Shown piece by piece: positions 16,782 through 25,420 of a stretch of DNA of 55,875 bases. The first letter of the stretch is position 1. Every line of letters begins with the position of its first letter. The notes below the pieces were generated by a model. That model did no database searches and had not been told where the DNA came from. It worked only from the letters and a program-made list of their open reading frames with translations. The position numbers were made by a program, and so were the translations under genes. Source of the DNA: a virus; the IMG/VR virus record IMGVR_UViG_3300022188_000013, positions 1-55,875 of that record; one strand, written 5' to 3'.

Positions 16782-18364
16782 TGGCCAATATACTTAAGTT
16801 AATACACACACAAAATTTTGTTAATACAGACATTATTGAAGTTAATCATAATAGTGGTTATGAGTATTTAAAAGTCAAAGTTATTGTTGATGGTGAGAGT
16901 TCTGAAAGTTTAATTAAAAGTATAATTACTAATAAGAACAATCCAACTAATGTATTAACTGTTACATTGATGTCTTCTCAAACTGGAGTAGTTCAATTAT
17001 TTGGATCAGATGTTGCAAGTGTGGGAGAAAATTCAGCAACAGAACTACACACGATACCTGTAGCTGTGCGAGAGGTTATTAATGAAGAAGTAATTACTAT
17101 TTCTGGGATGCTACAAGATAATATAGACGATAAAGATAATTATCAAAGTTGGTCGTTTGCAGTAAATGGTCTTACACAAGACGAAATAACTTCAAGAGAT
17201 GTGTTGAATTTTGTCGGAGCAGGGGCAATAGCGATCGATAGATCTGCTGAAGACGAAATTACTATTAGTGGCAGCAATACAGTAGATGCTGTAAAGGCCA
17301 TGATGGTTTATAATAGTGTAGTTCAAACAAATGTTGATACTGCAGAAAGTTTACGTTTAGAAGGTACTACAAGATTAGACTCTGGTTTTTCTATGGGTGG
17401 GACCAATTCTACAGAGATAACTATTAGCGAAGCCGGTTGGTATGAATTTCAATATTCAGTTGCGTGGGATAGTGATTATTCAAGTAGAGCCACCATGCGT
17501 GTATATGTCGAAAGAGATGGTTCTAGTTCTTGGGTTTCTATAGATCAGTCTTACTCTTACGAGTATTTGAGATATAACACATACGGTAGGATGAGTAATA
17601 ATACAGCGTCTTTTTTTCTGAATGCCTCAGTCGGTGAGAAGTTTAGGGTGCGTATGGATGGGGCTACAACAGGTAGTTTTCCATCAACATCAGTTGATTC
17701 AGATACGATACAGAATCAGTGTTGGGTTACAGTAAAGTCTATAGACTTTGATGGTCTTAAGGGTGTAGATGGTGCAGACGGTGTTGATGGGGTACAAGGA
17801 CCTCAAGGAAGCGGTTCTACTATTAATGTTCAAAAAGATGGTTCGATAGTATCTGGAAGTCCTTTCCAGACATTAAACTTTAAAAATTTTGATGATGTTT
17901 CTAGTGTGGTAAGTGGTACAGTTGATATAACTGTACCTGTATTTGGATCTGAATATCATTATGCCTCTGTAGATTCCACAACTAATACTAATAGAACCTA
18001 TCCACTTAATAAACTTACTATGATAACATCAAGTTTGCCGGTTGGTAACTATAGGATAGGTTGGTATTATGAATGGAGAAGGAACACTACGTCTAATGAT
18101 TTTAGAGCCAGTGTACAAATAGACAACAGCATAACTGTGATGGAACATTCCGAAGAACCTAAAGATGTGAATTCCTGGCATACTGTGATGGAGCATTCAG
18201 AAGAATCTAAAGATGTGAATTCCTGGCATGTTGAAAGTGGGTTTGTTCACAAGTATGTTCCTACAGTAGCAAATCACACAATAGATATAGATTATTGGGG
18301 AGAGTCTTACGGTGGTACTAGTTATATAAGAAGAGTAAGAATTGAACTTTGGAGGGTTTCATAA
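16781..18364 (+). CDS. Collagen-like tail fibre protein
   Basis: A 527-residue protein. ATG 16781 overlaps the previous stop (TAATG) and has GGGGAGAGGG upstream. The central domain (about residues 180-325) is a jelly-roll/C1q-TNF-like module (EISEAGWYEFQYSVAWDS..FRVRMDGATTG). It is followed by a short collagen-like Gly-x-y run (GVDGADGVDGVQGPQG) and a second beta-rich C-terminal module. Within that module a 16-residue unit ending KDVNSWH is tandemly duplicated (18134-18229). Likely a trimeric fibre. It ends in another TAATG overlap with the next gene. Confidence 0.72.
   Translation: MANILKLIHTQNFVNTDIIEVNHNSGYEYLKVKVIVDGESSESLIKSIITNKNNPTNVLTVTLMSSQTGVVQLFGSDVASVGENSATELHTIPVAVREVINEEVITISGMLQDNIDDKDNYQSWSFAVNGLTQDEITSRDVLNFVGAGAIAIDRSAEDEITISGSNTVDAVKAMMVYNSVVQTNVDTAESLRLEGTTRLDSGFSMGGTNSTEITISEAGWYEFQYSVAWDSDYSSRATMRVYVERDGSSSWVSIDQSYSYEYLRYNTYGRMSNNTASFFLNASVGEKFRVRMDGATTGSFPSTSVDSDTIQNQCWVTVKSIDFDGLKGVDGADGVDGVQGPQGSGSTINVQKDGSIVSGSPFQTLNFKNFDDVSSVVSGTVDITVPVFGSEYHYASVDSTTNTNRTYPLNKLTMITSSLPVGNYRIGWYYEWRRNTTSNDFRASVQIDNSITVMEHSEEPKDVNSWHTVMEHSEESKDVNSWHVESGFVHKYVPTVANHTIDIDYWGESYGGTSYIRRVRIELWRVS
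18134..18229 (+). repeat. Tandem 48-bp duplication inside the fibre gene
   Basis: Two in-frame 48-bp copies (18134-18181, 18182-18229) encode TVMEHSEEPKDVNSWH and TVMEHSEESKDVNSWH. A few substitutions separate them, so the duplication is recent but not brand-new. Confidence 0.93.
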
Positions 18365-19392
18365 TGGTAGATTATGGTTATAATTACACAATAGACCAGT
18401 TTTTAAATAACAAATATGATCTTAGCAAGCTTGACAGGGAAATAAGATCTTCGAGTATTACTGTAGCAATCAATTATTTAACTGGCACAGAAGAAGATGT
18501 TGATATTTATTTTAAGAACTATCTTCAAGTAGATGAAGTTACTACTTTAAGTGGTATAGTTGCTGTGCATGACGGTATAGATGATAGTATAGACTACCAG
18601 CCTGTAAAAATAATGGCGGTGGATGAAGGTACTCATATGAACACAAGTATTTATGATGTTCCTATTGATCGTTCTGGAAAATTAAGAGTACATCAAACAT
18701 CACGTAAACTTGGTACGAAAACATATTGGACTGGGTGTGGAGACGATCTTTCAGATATAACTGATGTTGGTGGTGGGAATCAGAAATTTTTATTGAATCA
18801 TACCATTTCTGGAAGTTTAACTGAGGCTGTATATATAGATTTTAATATTTGTTTAAATGAGACTTGGATCCATGAAGGATTAATTAATTGGGAAAATTGT
18901 AAAGGGGACTCTGTAACGTTAGAAATGGTTAGCAGAGCAACGGGTATTGTTTCTGGAACAAATACAAATTATAATTTATATGGTGGTTACATGGTTATAC
19001 CTGCGGATGGAGATGGGACTATTGAGGTTACCAGTGATATAACATCACCAATAGGTGGATTAGTTTATATGCCAAATAATGATCTTGATGAATCACCGAC
19101 TGCATTTTGGAATGCTGATTTTAATTCTAGTACAGGGTTATATGAAAATATTAGCCCGGCTCCTTATGGAGATGGAAGGTATAATATGTTTGCAGGTGAA
19201 ATACTATTTGCAAGATTTACAAATAGTATTTTGCTCCTAAATAGTGGTTTCATGCCATTATCTTGTTCAGACACAGATGAATTAGGAAACGGTTTCAGAT
19301 TAAAAATGACGGGGGAAACTAATATAGATAAAGGAGATCATGAGTGGAGTGTTGCAGCTACTATAGTGTTTCATAGAGCTAGGATTAGATAA
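18364..19392 (+). CDS. Virion structural protein, unknown
   Basis: A 342-residue protein starting MVDYGYNYTIDQFLNNKYDLSKLDREIRSS, whose first part is listed here as MVDYGYNYTIDQFL. ATG 18364 overlaps the previous stop and has GGAGGG upstream. The N-terminus (DREIRSSSITVAINYLTG..VDIYFKNYLQVDEVTTLSGIVAVHDG) resembles a domain seen in other phage fibre or baseplate proteins. The long C-terminal part is beta-rich (GGNQKFLLNHTISGSLTEAVYIDFNI..; MTGETNIDKGDHEWSVAATIVFHRARIR), like a receptor-binding lectin-type domain. No catalytic motif. It ends TAATG into an HNH remnant, so it may be the last of a co-transcribed fibre set. Confidence 0.68.
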   Translation: MVDYGYNYTIDQFLNNKYDLSKLDREIRSSSITVAINYLTGTEEDVDIYFKNYLQVDEVTTLSGIVAVHDGIDDSIDYQPVKIMAVDEGTHMNTSIYDVPIDRSGKLRVHQTSRKLGTKTYWTGCGDDLSDITDVGGGNQKFLLNHTISGSLTEAVYIDFNICLNETWIHEGLINWENCKGDSVTLEMVSRATGIVSGTNTNYNLYGGYMVIPADGDGTIEVTSDITSPIGGLVYMPNNDLDESPTAFWNADFNSSTGLYENISPAPYGDGRYNMFAGEILFARFTNSILLLNSGFMPLSCSDTDELGNGFRLKMTGETNIDKGDHEWSVAATIVFHRARIR

Positions 19393-19757
19393 TGAGAAAA
19401 AAATTAACAATAGATTATATTTGTTCAGAATTTAAAAAAGAAGGTTATATTCTTTTGACTGAAAAATATATAAATAACAGTCAGAAATTAGATTACATTT
19501 GTCCAAAAGGACATAAACATAGTATTAGTTGGAGTAATTGGAATCACCCTGAAAAATACAGACGTCCTTATTGTTCTGGTAAAGATTCTACATTGGCTGT
19601 GCATCATATAGATTATAACAAAAAATTTTGCGGGGCTGAAAATTTAATTACCGTTTGCAGATCTTGCAATTCTAGAGCAAATACAGATAGAGGGTGGCAT
19701 AAAGCTTGGTATAAAGCAATTTTATATAAAAGATATGGATATGTTTATGAAGGATGA
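19392..19757 (+). CDS. Internally deleted HNH homing endonuclease
   Basis: A 121-residue protein. Its first 55 residues (EGYILLTEKYINNSQKLDYICPKGHKHSISW, seen as EGYILLTEKYINN and CPKGHKHSISWSNW) match one zinc-ribbon module of the 299-residue HNH protein at 25421. It then jumps directly to the nuclease C-terminus: LAVHHIDYNKKF..NLITVCRSCNSRAN. The NUMOD-like linker, two further modules and the first zinc-knuckle Cys pair are missing, leaving only a stray YC. The HHI and C-x-x-C/N residues remain, but with an incomplete metal site it is probably inactive or a domestication product. ATG 19392 overlaps the stop of the structural gene. Confidence 0.75.
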   Translation: MRKKLTIDYICSEFKKEGYILLTEKYINNSQKLDYICPKGHKHSISWSNWNHPEKYRRPYCSGKDSTLAVHHIDYNKKFCGAENLITVCRSCNSRANTDRGWHKAWYKAILYKRYGYVYEG

Positions 19758-19760
19758 TAT

Positions 19761-19880
19761 ATGGAATTATATATTTCAGATTTACATTTAGGTAGTTCAC
19801 TTTTTAAATCTAAACATGAAGTTTTAAATTTAGTATCACAAGATTTTGAAAAAAATAGTAATAGGGATAGACTTATTTAG
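19761..19880 (+). pseudogene. Truncated tandem copy of the metallophosphoesterase
   Basis: ATG 19761 opens 39 codons: MELYISDLHLGSSLFKSKHE..., closely resembling MDIFISDLHISSPLFKFEKE at the start of the intact gene 126 bases downstream. It retains the first metal-binding D-L-H motif but stops at TAG 19878-19880 before the GD, GNHD, HGD and GHTH motifs. It therefore looks like the 5' relic of a duplicated phosphoesterase gene. It may still be translated, and its stop provides the ribosome-site region of the intact gene. Confidence 0.7.
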
Positions 19881-19886
19881 GAGAAT

Positions 19887-20555
19887 ATGATGGATATTTT
19901 TATTTCCGATTTGCATATAAGTAGTCCGCTTTTTAAGTTTGAAAAAGAGGTTACTTGTTTATTTAACGACCCAAAGGTAGAGGCCATCTATATTTTAGGT
20001 GATTTATTTGATGATTGGGAAGAGTGTCCTACGAAAACTGCTAAAAAGAAAAAAGTTTTTATAGACATGATTAACAATTGTAGTAAAATAAAAGTGATTA
20101 TAAAAGGAAATCATGATCCAGACATACACGTTATGGGGGAAATTTTTCCTAATATACTAATACTTGAACGTATGGAATTAGATTTGTTTGGAAAAAAAGC
20201 TATATTAATTCATGGGGATGAAACAGATACTTCGATGGGTTGGACTAAAACACTGTTTTATGTAAATTATTTACTAGAAAGAGTTGGTTTTAACTTGAAA
20301 GCGTTTATCAGAAATACAGTACATTGGTATTTAGTTTGGAAACATAGTGTTTCACCTAATTCTTTAGTGTTTAAAACTGAGAAAGCGTTATATAAGAAAT
20401 ATTCTAAAGATTATGATATTATAATTTCAGGACATACACATATGCCTAAGATCGTTGTAATGGAAGATGCTTATTTTTTGAATACTGGTAGTGTGTTATA
20501 TAAACCAAATTATTTAGTTGTAGACAAAAATACATTTTTTATACAGAGGTTTTGA
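19887..20555 (+). CDS. Calcineurin-like metallophosphoesterase
   Basis: A 222-residue protein with all five motifs of the binuclear metallophosphoesterase superfamily: DLH (D8, H10), GDLFDDW (D39), GNHD (N75, H76), HGDE (H109) and GHTH (H183, H185). Length and motif spacing are close to the LpxH/YfcE-like branch that cleaves phosphoester or pyrophosphate bonds. Its substrate here is unknown. ATG 19887 (or 19890) follows TAGGAG. It lies inside the virion structural block, next to a papain-like hydrolase and immediately after a dead copy of itself, so a virion-associated or early-infection role (nucleotide or cell-envelope metabolism) is possible. Confidence 0.88.
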   Translation: MMDIFISDLHISSPLFKFEKEVTCLFNDPKVEAIYILGDLFDDWEECPTKTAKKKKVFIDMINNCSKIKVIIKGNHDPDIHVMGEIFPNILILERMELDLFGKKAILIHGDETDTSMGWTKTLFYVNYLLERVGFNLKAFIRNTVHWYLVWKHSVSPNSLVFKTEKALYKKYSKDYDIIISGHTHMPKIVVMEDAYFLNTGSVLYKPNYLVVDKNTFFIQRF

Positions 20556-20556
20556 T

Positions 20557-21114
20557 ATGAATTATTATAAAATAAAATCAAGGTTACTGAGTTTTTTTTC
20601 GGATATAAGAATTTATCCTGGCGGTATAATAATAGCAGGCGATTCCCATTACGATTTTAAGGGAAAACATATGAGGCAAGCTTTAGGTAATTTAAAAACT
20701 GGAGACGTGCTATTACGTAGATATTCTCATTATCTTGGCAGTGTATTGACTAAAGGGTATTTCTCTCACGCAGCAATTTTTACCGGCGAAAATAATGTTA
20801 TACACATGTTAGGTGATGGTATAGTAAGAGAGGATATACTAACTTTTATGCATTGCGATGATATGTGTATTTTAAGATCAGTAAATAAAGAGATTGTAGA
20901 ACAAGCAGTTTTAAATGCTTATAAGCACGAATCTGTGGGAGTTGAATATGATTATGATTTCGATATGGTTAGTCCGTCAAGGCTGTATTGTACTGAATTT
21001 GTAGATAACTGTTTTGGGTATCCAATTAAAAAAGAAAAATCTTGTAGTGGTTTTATTTTACCAGATAATTTTTTAGAGTCACCACAATTTAAACTTATTT
21101 GGAGAAAAGGATAA
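20557..21114 (+). CDS. Permuted papain-like (NlpC/P60, YiiX-type) hydrolase
   Basis: A 185-residue protein. The order LKTGDVLLRR, then YFSHAAIF (H71), then RLYCTEFVDNCFG (C145, E147) is that of circularly permuted NlpC/P60 proteins such as YiiX, in which the catalytic His precedes the Cys. These enzymes act as amidases, peptidases or acyl-hydrolases. In a phage structural cluster it could trim peptidoglycan or act on a virion protein, but other substrates cannot be excluded. It begins one base after the phosphoesterase stop, so the two are probably co-expressed. Confidence 0.78.
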   Translation: MNYYKIKSRLLSFFSDIRIYPGGIIIAGDSHYDFKGKHMRQALGNLKTGDVLLRRYSHYLGSVLTKGYFSHAAIFTGENNVIHMLGDGIVREDILTFMHCDDMCILRSVNKEIVEQAVLNAYKHESVGVEYDYDFDMVSPSRLYCTEFVDNCFGYPIKKEKSCSGFILPDNFLESPQFKLIWRKG

Positions 21115-21164
21115 TATCAAATTTTAGAATAAGGAAATTAATGAGTGGTAAAGGTAACTAAATT

Positions 21165-21683
21165 ATGATAAGAGTAAACGTATCCGAGGCATTTCCAATA
21201 ACAGTATCTCTTATAGACGAGATTACTGGGTCAGTAGCTACTGGGAAGACTGTTTACTACGATGTTAGACAGTATTTAACAGATCTTCCTATTTTTCCAC
21301 CGGCCTCAGGAATATTATCAGAATCTATAGTAGAGCCTGGTATATACACTGGTATTGAGTCTATAAATAAAAGTGGAACGTATATAGTGTATGCTACGTG
21401 TTCAGGTTTTTTATCTAATACAGAAGAAATAATAATATCTTCTAATTACAGCAGACATTATAATACTTCAATCGAAGATGTTGTAAGAACGACAGTGACT
21501 CCTACACCATCACAAGTAGTTCGAAATGTTGGTCCTGGTAAGACAGACTATGTTATAACTAGACTTAAACCAGATCATGTACCAGATTGGACTGGTCCAT
21601 CTACAGTGTCTGGTTCAGTGTACGCACATTATAAAGAGTTTGATGATGAAATACCATTCCTGATGGGAGGCTCTGGGGTATAA
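21165..21683 (+). CDS. Small structural protein, beta-rich
   Basis: A 172-residue protein. The N-terminal 95 residues (FPITVSLIDEITGSVATGKTVYYDVR.., seen as FPITVSLIDEITG; SGTYIVYATCSGF) look like an Ig-like or fibronectin-like sandwich of the kind found in phage neck or tail proteins. The end is less ordered (GPGKTDYVITRLKPDHVPDWTG). Shine-Dalgarno is weak (AAGG well upstream). It opens a compact set of genes (21165-24398) encoding probable virion surface proteins. Confidence 0.6.
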   Translation: MIRVNVSEAFPITVSLIDEITGSVATGKTVYYDVRQYLTDLPIFPPASGILSESIVEPGIYTGIESINKSGTYIVYATCSGFLSNTEEIIISSNYSRHYNTSIEDVVRTTVTPTPSQVVRNVGPGKTDYVITRLKPDHVPDWTGPSTVSGSVYAHYKEFDDEIPFLMGGSGV

Positions 21684-21684
21684 T

Positions 21685-22131
21685 ATGGTTGATGTGAGAT
21701 TCATAGGCTGGGCAGGATATCAATTAGCTCCTTGTAGTGCAACTTCAAGCGGCATTTGTGGCTATGGCATAATAGAAATTGAGCCGGGATTTCAGATAAT
21801 AGCTACACCGGTGGAGTATGGTTATTGGAGCACGACAGAGCACAGACATATCCATGATGGTACAACAGTTGCAACAATTTATAATTATATAGACCAGCAG
21901 ATAAGTGATGTGTATGGCGTGCAGTCTAATGCTATGGTGGAGGTTTATAATACTTTGGTTGGCGGTCAAGGAAATTATTGGAATTTCGTGCCAGGAGTTA
22001 CAAATCCACTAAGCCCTCATAACTTCAATCTTAGTTACTACGATTCAGGGGCTAATTCACAGGAAATTGTTGGTTATTTTGTTAAGTCTATACATCCAAC
22101 TAAGTTTACTATTACCTGGGGAGAGCGTTAA
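21685..22131 (+). CDS. Small virion protein, unknown
   Basis: A 148-residue protein starting MVDVRFIGWAGYQLAPC one base after the previous stop. It includes a His/Thr segment (STTEHRHIHDGTTVATIYNYIDQQI) and a terminal domain ending SIHPTKFTITWGER. It looks like a compact phage neck or baseplate protein, but I recognise no family. Stop TAA (22129-22131) overlaps the ATG of the next gene, implying coupled translation. Confidence 0.6.
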   Translation: MVDVRFIGWAGYQLAPCSATSSGICGYGIIEIEPGFQIIATPVEYGYWSTTEHRHIHDGTTVATIYNYIDQQISDVYGVQSNAMVEVYNTLVGGQGNYWNFVPGVTNPLSPHNFNLSYYDSGANSQEIVGYFVKSIHPTKFTITWGER

Positions 22132-24398
22132 TGGGAGTTAACATAGTAATAACTGGTAATATTTATAATGAACACGGTACACAATACACGGGTTCTGAGA
22201 TAGCTTATCAGCCGTATTTCGCTAATGTTGTAGGTGGTGGTTCAGCGTCTATTTGGGGAACTGTCAAATACTCTATATTTGGGCAATACAATTTTAATTT
22301 AGCAGATAATGATTTACTTACTACTGCAGGTGAGGTGTCGTCTGGAGATGTGGTTATAGTAGTTTTTTGGTCTCCAAATTCTGTAGATAGATCTGTAAGT
22401 TGTGAGCACTTAAATAGTTGGAGTGTTTGTCGTTTCGTGTTAGGTACAGGACCGGGTATGGTTAGTGATAGTCTATATGTAGCAGATATACAGATACTGC
22501 CTAATATCTGTCCTAATCTTATATGGTCATTACAAGGTACTGGACTTGCTGGTGTTAATGTAACTGCTAATAATACAAGTACAGACACGCACCAATGGGT
22601 GTTTTCAGGGACCGAATTATACCAAAGAGATGCGTGGTATGGTGAACAGTTAATGTCTATAAATAATGTTGATAATTCAAGTTATGATTGGGGTGATGGA
22701 AACCAAGATAACAACCTGAATGGAACTACAAACGGTATACATAGTTGGGTAATGTCAGGGGATTACGATGTTGAGTTAGTAGTTGAGGATGATTGTGGGT
22801 GCACGGTTACTGGTACAGAGCAGATCAAAATTTTTAATAATGTTCCAGTACCGAATATTATAATGACCCCTGGTGACCCAGATCCAAATGAGATGGTTAC
22901 CTTTCAGTATACTGGGACAGATATAGATGATAATATTACCAATATAGCATGGACTATAGTTGATTCTGGAATTTATGGTAATACTGATACGATAAGTGCT
23001 ACTAACGTTAGAGATGCTGTTGTACCGCATTCTGAGGGTCAAGGTACCCAATGGTATGGTGAGACTTCTAATGTAGGTGCATTCACTAACCCAGGCGGTC
23101 ATGTGGTTTATATAGTGGTAAGTTGGTGGGATGGTTTTGCAATTCAGACAATAAATTATAATGAAAGTTTCACACAAGGTATTTTTTCCGGCCCGGCCGT
23201 AAATTTTACACAAGTACCAAATGAGGCAGAAAAAGATTTACAAGTTATATTTACTAATACATCTACTAATACAGAGAGAGTTGGGTTAGGGTTACCTAAC
23301 CACATAGAATATAACTGGAGATGGATAGATGGTGCTTTAGTAGAAAATGAAATTGATAAAGTATATGGGTATGAATTAATAAAAACACCAACTACTGCTT
23401 CTTGTGAAGTGCAGCTTTGTGCCCAGTGGAGTGATGGTTGGGATACACAAGAAACCTGTGTAGAAAAAGACGCTGTATTTAAAACTACAATTACAGTATC
23501 TGAAGAAGATTGTTATTATAATCTTAATATAATTGGTACTTCTACAGACGGTTCCGTTAGTGGTTATGGGTGGACAATATCTTCTGGTATAAGTGCGGTA
23601 GGTCCGTGGGCAGAGACTTGGACAAGTCCTATAGGATTAAATCAGAATGATAAGAAAATATGTTTTACATCATTGGGCTGGTACAAAATAGAAGGTGCAG
23701 TGCACGGCACAGGTAATTCAACATATGATGATGAGACGTTATATATAACTTCTGTTTGTCCTCCTGGTGAATCAATTAAAAATATTTGGAATGGTACCGG
23801 TGTGCTTGATATTGGTTCCGATTGGACTCATAGTTCGTTTGGTGTAGAAACAGAGCAGGCTATGCATTCAGGTACTTACGGTCTTGATGCTATTGGAATG
23901 AGTAATAATACAAGTATACTTTTTTCAGCCCCGGGAGTAAGTAATATTTTATTAGATGATTATGATTTTTTAAGGTTATGGGTTAATGTTAAGGATTGGA
24001 CTTCTGGAATAAATACGACTGTACAATTTAAAACTGTAGGATCGTCTAACAGTAATATAGTAAATTTAAATTCTTACTTAGATACTGGTATCCTTGATGT
24101 TTGGCAAAAAGCATTAATTCCAGTAACAGACTTTGGTTTTAATACTGGTGGTATATATCTTAATAAATTAATTTTAAAGTCTAAGGGAAGTTTGGGTATT
24201 TGGCTAGATGACATTGCTCTTACAATGGGAACTAGAGAACAGGTAGCTATCCCTATTTGTGCTCCTGATATACATGCACATGAGTTTGGAGTTAAAGGAA
24301 CTACTTCTAAAGAAGTTAAACCAGCTATGAGGTCTTACCCAGATATTCAGAATGGTCCTAGGGTAATAAATACTTTTCCACCACCAAGCGTTAGTTAA
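22131..24398 (+). CDS. PKD-domain virion protein with C-terminal jelly-roll
   Basis: A 755-residue protein. At about residues 180-235 it has a PKD signature, YDWGDG followed by HSWVMSGDYDVELVVEDDCG; two or three further Ig/PKD-like repeats follow (VPNIIMTPGDPDPNEMVTF; GPAVNFTQVPNEAEKDLQVIF). The C-terminal 180 residues (LDIGSDWTHSSFGVETEQAMHSG.., given as HSGTYGLDAIGM; GIWLDDIALTMG) have the pattern of a carbohydrate-binding jelly-roll. Such architecture fits a surface-exposed fibre or glycan-binding protein. ATG 22131 overlaps the preceding stop. The following gene has its own GGAG. Confidence 0.75.
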   Translation: MGVNIVITGNIYNEHGTQYTGSEIAYQPYFANVVGGGSASIWGTVKYSIFGQYNFNLADNDLLTTAGEVSSGDVVIVVFWSPNSVDRSVSCEHLNSWSVCRFVLGTGPGMVSDSLYVADIQILPNICPNLIWSLQGTGLAGVNVTANNTSTDTHQWVFSGTELYQRDAWYGEQLMSINNVDNSSYDWGDGNQDNNLNGTTNGIHSWVMSGDYDVELVVEDDCGCTVTGTEQIKIFNNVPVPNIIMTPGDPDPNEMVTFQYTGTDIDDNITNIAWTIVDSGIYGNTDTISATNVRDAVVPHSEGQGTQWYGETSNVGAFTNPGGHVVYIVVSWWDGFAIQTINYNESFTQGIFSGPAVNFTQVPNEAEKDLQVIFTNTSTNTERVGLGLPNHIEYNWRWIDGALVENEIDKVYGYELIKTPTTASCEVQLCAQWSDGWDTQETCVEKDAVFKTTITVSEEDCYYNLNIIGTSTDGSVSGYGWTISSGISAVGPWAETWTSPIGLNQNDKKICFTSLGWYKIEGAVHGTGNSTYDDETLYITSVCPPGESIKNIWNGTGVLDIGSDWTHSSFGVETEQAMHSGTYGLDAIGMSNNTSILFSAPGVSNILLDDYDFLRLWVNVKDWTSGINTTVQFKTVGSSNSNIVNLNSYLDTGILDVWQKALIPVTDFGFNTGGIYLNKLILKSKGSLGIWLDDIALTMGTREQVAIPICAPDIHAHEFGVKGTTSKEVKPAMRSYPDIQNGPRVINTFPPPSVS

Positions 24399-24409
24399 GG
24401 AGATTATAA

Positions 24410-25411
24410 ATGATTAATTTAACATTTACGGTAGGAGATATAAATAACGTCCTACAAGTATTCAATACGATACAGATTCGTATGTATACTGGAGAAGGTA
24501 CACCAGGATCTCCTATAACAGATTTGGTAGCTTTTTCTGATTATACTAAAATAAATGGGTTTGATGTGATTAATGGTAGGAGTGATGTGTCTGATGTAAG
24601 TTTAAGATCAGATTTCTCTCAATACTACTTTACTCACACGTCAGGCGTTGCTACTGACTGGTATACTTCTAGATATTATAATGATTCTACAGGGGCAACT
24701 TCTGGATGGTCAGACGCAATATTAGGTGAACCAGGAGATCTTTATTATGATCCAGTTTACCCTCCAGAGATAGAGTACGGTTCTGCTGATCAAATGACAA
24801 TAGACCGTATACGGTTGTATATAGGTGATCCTATAGGGTTACGGAGAGAGTATGGTGAAGAGGCTATGTCTTCAATTCATCCAGATGGAAAAACGTATGA
24901 ATTTGACGAAAAAGGATGGCCAGTATATGTAACTATGGGAGGAAAGTCTTATGTAAGTACTACAAACCCATCAGTGAATGGTTATAAATTTTTAAGATTT
25001 ACAGAATTTATTGATGATGTGTGTCAAGAGTGTGTAACATACTCAGGAACTTGTGGCGAGGATGTAGTTAAAGAGGTTACCCACGGTATTGATTTATGGT
25101 ACTACACATTTCGGTTCAGTTCTAGACAGATTATGGAGGCTTACGAGAGCTGTCCGCCCCCATCACCACTTACACCTGTTACTGCAAATGCCGAAGTTTA
25201 TATGGTTCAGACTGCTATTGATCTTCTTAGGAGTGAGCTCTTAGAAGATACTACTGAAGATGGGGCCGTTATCAGTGATGAAGGGTCCAAATATGATCCT
25301 TCTGCTGGGCTTGAGGTAAGAAGTGATTTATTAAAAGATTTAACTAAAAGGCGTGATGATTTAGTTAGAGCTTTACAATTAACCGGAATTACTGGAGTCA
25401 GAGTTGACTAA
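24410..25411 (+). CDS. Head-tail connector / neck adaptor-like protein
   Basis: A 333-residue protein with GGAG upstream. The first 110 residues are a beta-rich Ig/fibronectin-like module with a FTHTSGVATDWYTSRYYNDSTG strand pattern. From about residue 125 the sequence DQMTIDRIRLYIGDP resembles the start of phage adaptor proteins, and the helical C-terminus (VYMVQTAIDLLRSELLEDT..DLLKDLTKRRDDLVRAL) fits an alpha-helical adaptor. The position, just before Zn-containing neck, gp10-like and tail-terminator genes, supports a connector role. The fusion of an adhesive module to a connector is inferred. Confidence 0.65.
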   Translation: MINLTFTVGDINNVLQVFNTIQIRMYTGEGTPGSPITDLVAFSDYTKINGFDVINGRSDVSDVSLRSDFSQYYFTHTSGVATDWYTSRYYNDSTGATSGWSDAILGEPGDLYYDPVYPPEIEYGSADQMTIDRIRLYIGDPIGLRREYGEEAMSSIHPDGKTYEFDEKGWPVYVTMGGKSYVSTTNPSVNGYKFLRFTEFIDDVCQECVTYSGTCGEDVVKEVTHGIDLWYYTFRFSSRQIMEAYESCPPPSPLTPVTANAEVYMVQTAIDLLRSELLEDTTEDGAVISDEGSKYDPSAGLEVRSDLLKDLTKRRDDLVRALQLTGITGVRVD

Positions 25412-25420
25412 AGGATAATT

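Noticed and set aside
22208-23213. Minus-strand frames opposite the PKD protein gene
   Set aside because: Antisense shadows; the + strand has clear domains and tight gene junctions.
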